From contig RSEH01000081.1 in the NCBI GenBank assembly GCA_006503475.1, forward strand, positions 1 through 64,000: a stretch of 64,000 nt of DNA, given 5' to 3'. The translations under genes and the position numbers were made by a program. The DNA is from Stentor roeselii (Eukaryota > Ciliophora > Heterotrichea > Heterotrichida > Stentoridae). Positions within the stretch are counted from its first letter, which is position 1; each line of letters starts with the position of its first letter. The notes under the pieces are model-generated. The model made no database searches and had not been told where the DNA came from. It worked only from the letters and a program-made list of their open reading frames with translations. Of the stretch, positions 1 to 11,500 are shown piece by piece.

Positions 1-1
1 A

Positions 2-731
2 GAAGCATATCTATTTTCACAAGAAAGAATCTCGTTTTTAGTAGCTGAGGTAGAAGAGATCTCAAATGATATAAAAATCAGCACACTAAGGAAAATAAGT
101 GATTTAAAACAAGAACTTTATGAAAAGGATCAGATCCTCCAAAATATTGAGGGCCTAAAAGAAATCTTGGAAGTCCTAATGGACAAAAGGGAAAGGGAAG
201 AGGAAAGGGAATGGAAAATGGAAATGGAAAGTAAAAGGCAAATGGAAATAGAAAAGAAAAGGGAATCAGTGAAAGGTTAGATCTATATAGAACTCCAAGC
301 AATGTCTAAGAATAAAAAAATAAAGTACTGTGCTAGGGCTTTGAATAGAAAAAAGGATTCTTTTGAGGATGGATATGAAGAAATTTTATTTTCCAATGAT
401 GGAGAATATCTTTTTTACTGTGATTACTATTTAAGGTACTTCCGACAAAGATTGTAACCTACAAGGAAGGGGGTAACCTACTATGAAGGCGATGGTAATC
501 TACATCAAAGATGGTAACCTATATTGAAGATAGTAACCTACATCAAAGAGAGTAACCTACATTTAGGTAAAGGATATAGAAGACTGTATCATCTACATAG
601 TGAATGTTTGGAGCTTCGAAACTAAAAAGTTAGAGTTTGACTCCTGGGATCCCGAAGACCCAGAGACAATTGAATGGCTGCGCCGCTATCCTGAGTGTAG
701 CTACAGCCCCTGGGGCTACACTATTAGTTAG
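2..731 (+). CDS. 3' end of a coiled-coil protein gene, truncated by the window edge
   Basis: The frame starting at base 2 is open and encodes a Glu/Lys/Arg-rich coiled coil until TAG at 278-280. That TAG lies inside a candidate 15-nt phase-1 intron at 276-290 (GTTAGATCTATATAG, A at position 10; the donor is GTT rather than the usual GTA). Beyond it the frame stays open for about 55 codons and includes a WD-repeat-like stretch, FSNDGEYLFYC. A last exon is open from 567 to TAG at 729-731. It begins after a clean 15-nt intron (552-566, GTAACCTACATTTAG) and contains VNVWSFETKK and a Trp-rich tail. Between 436 and 566 the frame is interrupted by intron-like repeats and I could not find one splicing path that joins both sides. 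The gene is either spliced unusually, broken, or misassembled by a base or two. The product is not identified. Confidence 0.5.
454..566 (+). repeat. Tandem array of six intron-like units, 19-22 bp period
   Basis: Six diverged copies begin at 454, 473, 495, 514, 533 and 552. Each begins GTAA(C/T)CTA and ends in AG. The first five are 16 nt (for example GTAACCTACATCAAAG at 533-548) and the sixth is 15 nt (GTAACCTACATTTAG). They are separated by 3, 6, 3, 3 and 3 nt. A further 15-mer with intron form, GTACTTCCGACAAAG, lies just before at 436-450. The array is either a minisatellite whose unit happens to look like an intron, or a tandemly multiplied intron with 3-nt mini-exons. Confidence 0.75.
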
Positions 732-899
732 TAATTAATAGATTATTTTATTTCAAAAACTTCTCCTCTACTTTCTCACTGTTTTAATTAACGTAACGTT
801 AGATATTTCAAGTCCTAATCAATACGTCAAAAAATTAATCTTTAAGGTTTTAAAGTGATTTCAAACTTCTCTTATCATGAACGATTGAAAAATTATTAG

Positions 900-1430
900 T
901 TCTTTTTTATAATAGAATTAGGTAATTTCAATTGCTAATCGATCTCAAATACAGAATTATTCTAGATTCATCAAGTTGAAATCATTCTCGGCTAGACATA
1001 CAGATCATCCTTGTCCGATTTCGTTCCTCAATTTTTGGAGTAAGATCTTATGCAGATTCAACCTAGACCTCTATATTGATTTCGTATAGAATCTTTAATA
1101 TTCTTGGATAAGATGATCATATAACCTTATCGAACAACTAAGCCTTGAAAATCTGTGGCAAGAAAAATTCCATCATCAGGATGGCTGGTCCAATAAGCCT
1201 GGCAATAATCTAAGGCAATAATGCTCATTTGTGAAATATTTGAATATAATTGTCTGGATATCTGTTTCTGCGCTGCTGATAACACCAAGGTTTGATTTGA
1301 ATGGTTTATAAAAGTGAAATGAATAAAAGTTCTGTTTAGATTTTAAGCTGTTGAAGACTATTATTTCTGGAATATAAGGAATGTATCAATAGTTGGTCTT
1401 TAAAGGACATTCTGGATTTGGGTAATTGTG
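900..1430 (-). pseudogene. Possible decayed coding relic, unidentified
   Basis: On the minus strand the frame at 1179-1385 is open for 69 codons with a plausible residue mix (for example SAETDIQTIIFKYF). Further downstream, separated by several in-frame stops of all three kinds, come more protein-like stretches such as SRLNLHKILLQKLRNEIGQG. No start codon and no recognisable family were found. The plus strand of the same DNA also has a moderately open frame, so the call is weak. Chance openness in AT-rich DNA cannot be excluded. Confidence 0.3.
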
Positions 1431-2317
1431 TCATTTGGGAATAAGGAAATTTTATTATCTGCATGTGAACAAAGCTAATTTAACTCTTAGAGATATTTCA
1501 AATTAATTTTGATTTTTAGTTTGGTTACAAGTAGATATGATTATGTTTGTTAATTAAAAGCAAAAAAATAATTTGCCCTGTTGAAGATTTTGTCTACCTT
1601 TTACTTTAAAATAAAGGACGCTTACAAGCAAAATACACGAATTATTACCTTAATGCATATGAAGATGGTGATAAGCATTCACCATATCTTTATAATAATA
1701 CTTAGAGACTGAGTACTCACTAGTGTTTCGAACGTGCTTCTTGGGGTTAAGGATTTTATCTATCTTAAGTAGGAATATTCAATAATATTTATATGGAGAA
1801 TTTCTTAGGAGTTTTAGTATATTGATTGAACTTTGATTAATTTAAAAAAAATAGGATGAATATTGTCTGATAAAGTATCGCTCGGATATTTCCAAAAATT
1901 TAAAATTTATTATTTCACCAGACTTTCAAGATCTTTTTACATTCTTTGAAGTTCAGAAAATGTCTGAATGAGTGTCCAAAGCAGTCAATAAGTTTTATTT
2001 GTTTAGCTTTTGAAATTTTGTGTAGAGAATCAAACAAAAAGTAAAAAAAAAAACTATTTTAATTCAGAATTGATAATTATAACTATATTTTAGTTCAACT
2101 AATTCGATGATTTTCTTCTATCTTTATATTAACTCAATTTTTATATCATATAAAAATTGAACATAGTTTGATTTCAAAAACTAATTAAGAGTTCTGAATT
2201 TCTGTAATATATAAAACTATATGATTAAATCTTATCAAAACTTGCTAGAATTAAAGGAACTCATTTGCTATTAAGAATTATAATCAACTCTAAGTCAAAT
2301 ACTGTATAAATTATCCC

Positions 2318-2380
2318 AAAAAAATATAGGATAAATATGATTAAATTTCTCATATATATAAAAAAATATAGGATAAATGC
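2318..2380 (+). promoter_or_regulatory. Duplicated AATATAGGATAAAT motif upstream of giant gene 1
   Basis: Two copies of an A-run followed by ATATAGGATAAAT lie at about 2318-2337 and 2359-2379, some 220-280 bp before the start codon. Giant gene 2 has two copies of the near-identical AATATAGGAAAAATG at about 17801-17856, at a similar distance from its start. Shared position and duplication suggest either a cis-element or a remnant of the duplication that made the pair. Confidence 0.4.
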
Positions 2381-2597
2381 ATTTTATATAGCTAATCGAG
2401 GCGAGCTTCGATGAAATTGATGAAAACACTATTATGATAATGTTTTATTGAAAGATTTCATCATCTTAGTAATGAAAATATATAAAAATATAAGCTTTCA
2501 CTTAATTTGTGAAAGAATTAGGTTTTTAAAATGAACTAGTTTTTATAAATTTCCTTTGTTATTGGATTACTAGTTTAAAGATTAACCATTAATAAAT

Positions 2598-5500
2598 ATG
2601 AGGATAGTAGCTTTCCTAAGTGTCTATGCAAGTCTTGTTCTTATTTGTGGATCTAAGTGCACCTTTACTGGTCCCCAAAGTGTTACGGTTTTTTCTGAAG
2701 TGAGTCTTACAATCGATTCTGATTCATCAGAAAGTGAAACCTTGATAATAACATTGCCCAATGAAAGTATTCTAATCAGCCCTTCTCTTAACCAATCAGT
2801 GAATTCAACCTATCCCGGAAGTCTGAAAATTTACTTTACTTCAGTTGGTAAATTTTCATTAAAATCTTCTTGTAATAATCAAAATTCTAATGAATTTTTG
2901 ATAAGTGTTTCAAAATTAACTATTCTTCGAAGCTTTAGCGGTATCACCCCTTCAACCATCGGGGATACTTTCAAGTATAAAATAGATATAAACAATACAC
3001 TTATTGAAGGACTAAATATTAGCTATTCATTAAAATTTTTAGACCAGGATAATCAAGTTGATAAAACAACTTTGATCACTGGAAAGAAAGAAATTAATTC
3101 TTATAAAAATTCTACTGAGTTTGAAGGATTAAGATTTACTAAAAAAGGAAAATATCAGACTAAGATTATAGTAGAAATCACTAAATCTACTATAAAATAC
3201 AAAGAAGAATTTATAAATGATTCAATAAATATATCTAGTTCTATTAAAACTGTGACCATTGAGTGTGATCCAGTGATTCAGCAATTCGTAATCTCAAAAT
3301 GCGATATTACAGTTAAGGGAGAAAATGAAAATGATTATTTAGATGGATACTCAGTTGATCTAGAGCTTGATGATAAATCAAATCTTGGAAGTTGGACAAA
3401 ACAGCAAAATATTTTAACTTCAACTTATTCTTTGAGTTTTTACGTTATGACTTCAGGAAATAAGAATCTTAAGGCTGTTGTTACTGAGAGCTCAAATACT
3501 GTATCAAAATCTTCAACCATAAATATAAATGTTCTTCCAGTTGTTATTGAAATTGAACCTATCAAAGTAACTATCATTTAGAATTCAACTAGTACTTCAT
3601 TCTTCAACATAAAACTTTCGATTAAAAGCAGCAAAGGCGAAGCAATTGATATATCATATCTCAATAAAAAAAATTTATATGTCCAATTAATTTCTCAAGG
3701 CCAATCTTATTCTGGAACAAGCTTTTATGTTGATCAAACAAAATATATCTCTTCTTTTCAGTTTGAAATCAAATCAAATCCATTAAACATAATAAATATA
3801 AAGGTGCTATCATCAGGAACATTTGTATTTCGATTTAGTCTATCCTCTGATTATACCCCCTCAACTGATTCTAATTTCTTCAACTCTATTAATCAAATTA
3901 AAACTTTACAATTTAATACTCCGAATACATTTAATTACTTTAAGTTTAAAATTAACTTAAAAGTATTAGGTGATGATGGAAATCTTTATTTAGGTACTTC
4001 AAAGATTCAAATCTCTGAAACTAGCAATTTAGGATTAGAAGGATTATTAGAAGTTACAACTTCCAATGGAAATGCAGATTATAATGAACTTTATTTTAAA
4101 AAATCCGGATCTGCTACTCTAAAATTTAAAATAGGTTCAATTACTGCTGATTCAAGTTTTGTTGTTAATCAAAGCAAGCTTAGTATAAAGTTCGAGAATC
4201 AAGTAATTTTTATTCAGCCTTCAAATAGTGAATCTTTTTCAATCTCAGTTTCTGTGATTGGATCGAGTGAAATTAATTCAGATGCTCTATTTTCTCATAC
4301 TATTAAACTTACTTTGACTGATTTAATCGAAGCATCTGGCAGTATTACTTCTGGAAATTGGACTAAAACAGGAACAGTACCGATGAAGTTCGATAACCTT
4401 CGTATTCTTTCATTTGGATCATTTAAAATTGAAGCAACAAGCCTAAATTTAACATCTATAAAAACACCTTCTTTTTCTGTAGCAAACAAGGTGAAAAAAA
4501 TTACTATTTCACCAAATACAGTTAATATTAAAGTATTTGAGAGTTTTGCTTTGAAATTAGAGTTGAAAGGAGAAGATGATTTTAAATATATAGGAAACTG
4601 CATAGTAAGTATGGATGAAGTTGATGGAATAATATGGACAAAAAAGTCACAATCTTACTCAAAAGATAATTCTTTAACTTTTGAAGGATATTCGACAAAA
4701 TCAATTAACATTTTAATTAATGCTAGCACAGATAATAGCATTTCAGGTATTATCACTTCTGGAGTGGCCTTCATTTCTTCAAATGCCATTTTAAATTTAA
4801 GTATCGATAAGAAAGTAATAGATATGCAGCCAGTATCAACAAAAGATTCATTTAAAATAATTGCTAAAATCACAAACTCAAATAATCAGATATTGAAAAA
4901 TGCTAATTCAGTTAATATCGTACTCAAATCAAATGGCACAGAAAATAGTATATATCCAATAATGAACTCTATCACAATAAACAACGGTGAAAGCACTTCT
5001 GATTCTTTTTACTTTGAAAAAAGCGGATACTTTGAAATTACAGGCAGCGGAAACTCAATTAATGAAAAGAAACTTGTAATTGGACCAATATCAAATACTA
5101 TCTCTAAAATAACCTTAACCGCAAAACCTTTAATTCTATCAATAGATACAAAAACTAATATACAGGTTGACATTTATGGTGCAAATCAAAAAATACTCAA
5201 AGAGAGTTGTATGCTATTAGTTAAGGATAATCTCTCTAATAAATATATTGACGAAAAAATAGATACAGGAACACTTTCTGAAGATATTTTATTAAGCAAA
5301 ACAACTATAACTTCAATCAAAGCAAGTTCTGGAAGTTCTGAGGTAGGAATTGACATAAAGGTTCATCCTTTAAAAATTAATTTGAGCTTTACGAATATAG
5401 TAATTATTATACAGCCTAAGTTAAGTGAAGATGAATTTGAAATTATAGCAACAATTAAAAACTATGATGATACTATACATAATATTTTCTCTGAAAAAAA

Positions 5501-8500
5501 AATCTCTAAAATCAAAGTTACTTTAGAAAGCTCAGATAAATCTAATTCGGGATTGCTTATTAAAAATATCGGAACATCTAATAATATAAATGATGGAAAT
5601 TTAGGAGAATATGATTTAACAAATGGAATCTTATCTCTGGGAAAATATGGAATTTTATCATCAGGAAAATTTATATTTAGAGCTATCAGCACTAGTAATT
5701 ATGAAGTCTTAGCTTATTCATCAGATATTTTCACGATATCCAATAAAGTTTCTAAAGTGAAACTATCAATCCAAAACCCTACGATAAGTGTATTACAAAG
5801 TGTTGCTTTCCAGGTAGAAGTCACTGGAGAAGATAATAAACTTTATGTTAATAGTGCAATAATTCAATTACTTTCTTCTTCAATTAATGTCGGAAAATGT
5901 GAAGGATCTGCAGGGGTGTTTACATGCTCATGGATTCCTTCTGCCACTGGTGCTTACTCCTTTACTGTAAAGGTAAATGAAGTATTATCCAACATTGTAA
6001 CACTTGATGTTGAAAAATGGAAATTATCAAGTACGATTCTTGTTCTGGTATTAAATATTTAGCCTGAAACCAGCTCAAAATCACTATCTGCCACATTTGT
6101 TGTTCAAGATGTAAATAATCAACCACTTGGAACATCGAATGCTCTTAATGATTGCAAAGTTTCAGTAGATTTTGATTCATCTATTGAAAATTCTGGAAAA
6201 AAATTGATTGGAACATTAGAACAGAGCATTTCAAAATCAACAGTTACTTTTAATGATATTAAGGTATTATCTTCAGGTAAGTTTAAGCTCAAGTTTACAA
6301 GTAGCAGCTGTTCTGAAATATTGGATGGATATACATCTACAGAATTCCGAGTTAAAAACTCCATAAAAAACATTGATTTGGTAAATGTTGATTCAAAAGT
6401 TTTAATTAGTGTTGGTCAATATGTGATTTATAATATCACCTTATTTGGAGATGATGACAATCTTTTTCTAGCAAGTGCTGATGTTAAAATGATTCAATCG
6501 ACTTTTGAAGTAGGTACCTGTATAACTTCAAAAGGTTTCTGCACGATTTCATGGGTCCCATTAATATCAGGGAATTATTCACTCTATGCCAAAGTTGAGC
6601 TAATGTCTTCTGTTCCTCTTCCTCTTGAAGTTGAAAAGTGGAAAATCACTACTGAGAATTTGATTCTAGTATTAAATATTTAGCCTCAAACAAGTTCTCA
6701 GATTTTTTCTGCCAAATTTTTTATTGAAGATAGTAATAAAGATATTACTGGATCTGAATCAATACTTAAAGACTGCAAAATTACGATTGATCTTACTGAC
6801 TCAAATACCATTAATTCTAATACTTTAAAAGGTAATACATCGAAAAATATTTTGAATTCAGAAGTACTTTTCGATGATATTCAAGTAGAATCTGAAGGAA
6901 CCTTTCAATTTAAATTATCAAGTAATTGTTCTAATATAATTCAAGACTTCATATCCGAAAAATTTTCTATTAATGATGATATCAAAGAGATCAAAATTGA
7001 AAATCTTGAACTTCATGTAACTGTATATTCAAGTTTCAATGTGAAAATTAGTATAATTAATCAAAAAGATGATCCATATTTAAAAGAATGTATTACTTAT
7101 CTCATAGATGAAGAGATGAAAGTTAAAACCTACTCAGTAACTAGGGAGCTAAATATCCCTTTGGTTTTGAAAGAAATTAAGACATATAGATTTCCAGCAT
7201 CTTGTGGAGGAAAAAATTCCTCGATTACCATTACTCCTCAAGCTCTGGATTTTGAATTAAAACTTGTTGACGATAAAGATGTTGCCATAAGTTCAACAAA
7301 TTCAAAAATAACCTTTTATGCTATAATCAAAGTCATAGATTCTAACAAAAATATAGAATCGAAAAATTATGAAAGTGGAAGTTATCCATTCCAACTAAAA
7401 TTGGCAGGTAAAGATTCAACAAAAATATCAGGAACAGTGATGAAGTTTAATGAAATTGTGAATAAAGATGGTAATTACGATGGAAAAACTTCTTTAGGCA
7501 TTGCTAAAATTCCTATAACTATACTATCATATGGGATTTTCTCTCTTACTGTTACTAGTTCCCTCTCACCTTTGATTACTGAAACATCTCAGCCAATATC
7601 ATCAACTAATTTTCTTAAGAGTTTTACCGTTCAAAAGAGTGAAGCAACAATATTTCTTCCAACCGATATTAAACTGAACTTAAAAGGAGATGACGATAAC
7701 GCTTTGATATCAATTGCCATATTAACTTTAAAAAATAAAGAAAATTCAAAAGAAATATACAGTTGCACTAGCAATGCTGATATTTGTACATTTTCATCAG
7801 TTATTTTGACAAAACTAGGAAATATAGGATATTCATTGAAACAGAAAGATACTTCAATAAATTTATCTTTGCAACTTCAGAGTCTTAAAATAAAAATTGT
7901 TCCGAATCAACCTCAAGGTATTGAAGATAATATATTGAATACAAATAGCGACAATTCTTTTGATTTTGTTGTCAATTTGAAAGATAACAGTCAACAGATA
8001 CAAATTGATAGCGAAACAACTGATAAATGTAAATTAACATTAACACTTGACGCTGATACAAGTAAGGAATATTCTGGTACAGTCTTTGTAAGCGAAAATA
8101 AAAATCCTACTTTAAGCAAGGGAACTGTAACTTTTTCTTCATTTAAAATTAAATCATTTGGTGACTTCTTCCTTAAAATAGAATCTGAATGTAAATATAT
8201 TGAACCATGGACAAGTTCATACAAACTTTCAGTGAAAAACTTTCCTAAAAGTATGACAGCGAAAATTTCAAAGAATATCTTTACAGTCTATGAGTATTTT
8301 GATGTAACATTTGAAATAAAAGGAGATGATGATTTTGAATTCAAAGGAACATGCACTTTTTCAACTAAAGATACTATCAAATTAAAAAATAACCCTAGTT
8401 CCTATAATGGAAAAACAGTGGTATTATCATTTTTCTATGAAGAGACAGGAAAATTCAATCCAACTATAAGTTGCGAATCTATAAAAACTGCCTCATCACA

Positions 8501-11500
8501 GATTTCGTTGGAAATACTAAATCAAAATATGAAATTTACATTTGATCCTAAACCATCAGACTCAAAGCCATTCAACCTATTGATTTCCCTTACTGATAAA
8601 GAATTAAACCCTCTAACTACAGTTTTTTTCAAAGAATATACAAGCCAAATTACTTTAAGTATTATAACATCAGCAAGTCCATATTCAGGAACCAAAATTG
8701 AGGGGACTCTCTATGAATCAATCGAATCTGGCTTTTCGTTTCAGTTTAACAATTTAAAAATACTTTCATCAGGTATTTTCTCAATAAAAGCAGTTTCAAA
8801 CTCAGAAGTAGTTAAAGAAACTCAGAGTGAGCAACTTACTATAATTAATTATATAAAAACTATCTCATGTTCGACATCAAGAATTCTCGAAACTTTTTTT
8901 AATTTCGATTTAACTATTTCTCCAATTGGGGATGATGAGAATATGTTTATTGTCGAAACAAATTACTTGATTAGCATTTCAGATTCTTCACTCAAGGGAA
9001 CAGTTGCTTTAAACAATATAAAAGGAAATACGATATTCAAAAATTTATATTTTACTTCAAGCGGATTAAAGAGTATTATAATTAAAGGTACAACAATCAA
9101 AGAATCTTACCAAAGATCTTGCGAACTTGAAGTAAAAAAGAGTAGTCTTAAGTTAAATATAGACAAATATGTAAGTTTTATGTAGCCTAAGACAAGTGAT
9201 GACTTCTTTGAAGTGTCTGCAAGTGTTGTTGATAGCGAAGGGACAATAGAAAAAAACAATGGACCATATCAATACAAACTTACTATTGTCCTTGATGAAA
9301 AATTAGAATATTCAAGTAAAAAATCTGCAATAAGTATTTTTAGTAAAACAAAAAGTGCAATTTTCTCAAAGCTAAACATATTATCATATGGGACTTATAG
9401 GTTAGATCTTTCGACTATCGAGGATATTAATCCATCTGTATCAAATCCTTTTTTAGTAATCAATAAGATAAAATCAATCTCTATAGATCCTATACCGAAA
9501 ACATCAAATTTTCAAGACTTGACCATTTCTGCAAAAGTATTAGGTGTTGATGATGAGCCTTTTAAAGTTAGTACTAACTACTCTCTAATCCACAACGGAA
9601 CAAAACTAATTCCTAAAACTAATACTATCTCAGGATCATATGAATCTCTAAAATTTGTTGTTTATTCACAAAAAGTTGAAATTATTAGCTTTTCTATCAA
9701 AGCTGAATATTCAAACTTTGTTATTGAATCAAATAAAACAATAGTTAATATTTCCCAATCAACTCTTATTTTAAATTCAAGTTTAAATAATTTGGTAACA
9801 GGAAAAAACTTCGAAATTATTTATGAACTGGTAAATGACCTTCTAAATCCTATAATTTTAAAGAACTTCGATGTATCAAAAGTTTCACTTTCTTTCAGTT
9901 GTATAAAAGACCGAGATTATGGAGATTGCAAAGATTTCAGTTTCACAGGGGAATCTGAAGTAAATTCAAAAATTGGTCAAATAGTTTTCAATAATATAAA
10001 AATTACAAAAACCTCAAAGTTCAATATAATTGTTACTCCTGAAGATCAAAATATTAAACCTTTAACAAGTGGCCCATATGTAGCAGATGTCTTAGTCTTC
10101 AAACTAACCTCTACTCCAACAGAAATCAAAACAAGTAAAGATATCTTCGAATTAACAATTTTTAGCTATTTTGATGATTTACAACCAATGAGTAATGTTT
10201 TCTTCAGTATTTATTTCAGAAAAACTGCAGATTCGATTGTCTCAGGAGAAAAGATGATAGGAAATCTTTCTTCTAATTTAAGCACTGATAAATCAGGCAT
10301 TTATAAATTCACTGGCTTGAAAATTCTATCTTCTGGTGAGTTTGAATTCGTTGTGGTTGATAAAGTAGGCAGAGTTTTCACTCTTCAAACTGGTTTTATT
10401 AAAAATTCGATAAAATCAATTGAATTTAAATCTCAGACTCAGGTTCAAGTTAATTTTCCTTTGACTTTGAACTACTCTTTCTATGGAGATGATGATTTTC
10501 TTTTTACCCAGCCAATCAAAATCACTTTGACAGAAGAAAAGTCCTTAGGCTTCAATGGAGACAGGATCTTGAATACTAGTAAAGGACAGTTTCAGATAAA
10601 CCTTTTGAAATCAAGTCAATATTCTTTCAAAGTCGCTTCAAATTCTTCAGATATGACTGCATTATTTTTAGTAAATTCTTTGAAAAACACTCTTTATTTA
10701 AATTCAACTTTTGATGCACTACTAAAGATTAAAAACTCCCAAATTTTTACATTTAATGCATCAGTATATGGATTGAATATCTTAGAAACTTATATCGGGA
10801 AATACCAAGTGAACATATCTGCTGTTTCTAACATATATAAGGAAGTAAGTGAGAAGATTACTATGAATTTAGCGAAAGGAGTAGGAGAAGTAAGTTATCA
10901 AATTAAAATTCCAGGAACTTATACTTTTACTGTGGATTCTCATTCAGAACTCAACTTTTTTTATTCAAAGAAAATGATAATAGAAGAAGATTTAGGAAGT
11001 TTTAAGATAACCTCAACTATTTCAGATCTGGCTACTTACAACTTAACACATTTAAACATTGAACTTATCGGGTACTCAGGTGAAATTTTTACCTTCGAAA
11101 CGACTCTTGAGCTTAATTGCAATGATTCAATAGTAATAATCAACAGTTCAACAGTTGCAAAATATGGCAAGGCAAAATTTTTAATTTATTTCAAAAGTTT
11201 GACTTCCAATTCTCAAACAAGTTGTGAATTATCTGCTATCGGATTTGAGACTAAGCAAATAATCGACTTTACTATAAATAAAGAACTCGAACATAATGAT
11301 GAAAAGTGCTTCGTAGGCTGGAACGAGCCTGAGTGCTACAAATGCATAAACAACTCGAGGTTGAATGAGACTGGTTATTGTGAATGTGATGTTTTTAGTG
11401 AATTTAATGCAACATCAAGAACTTGTGACTGCTTTTCCAGTTTTAAATCAAAAAATAACTTTTGTATTAAATGTGGGTATTTTTTTAAACCTGAAGAAAT

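Larger units (their letters stand above)
732..2597. other. AT-rich spacer upstream of the first giant gene
   Basis: There is no intact gene. A stretch on the minus strand around 900-1430 resembles decayed coding sequence (separate entry). Two copies of an AATATAGGATAAAT motif lie at 2318-2380 (separate entry). The rest is AT-rich with stops in all frames. Confidence 0.7.

Noticed and set aside
78-302. Minus-strand frame rich in Phe and Pro
   Set aside because: It is the complement of a Glu/Lys-rich coiled coil on the plus strand; low complexity, not a gene.
685-720. GC-rich palindrome AGCCCCTGGGGCT as a terminator or RNA element
   Set aside because: It lies inside the open last exon of the first gene and encodes YSPWGY in frame.
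3567-9185. TAG read as glutamine in the giant receptor genes, because sister repeats have CAG at the same place
   Set aside because: The TAG is always the end of a 15-mer GTA...A..TAG, the CAG versions have the same form, and conserved genes nearby end in TAG. Introns explain all cases.
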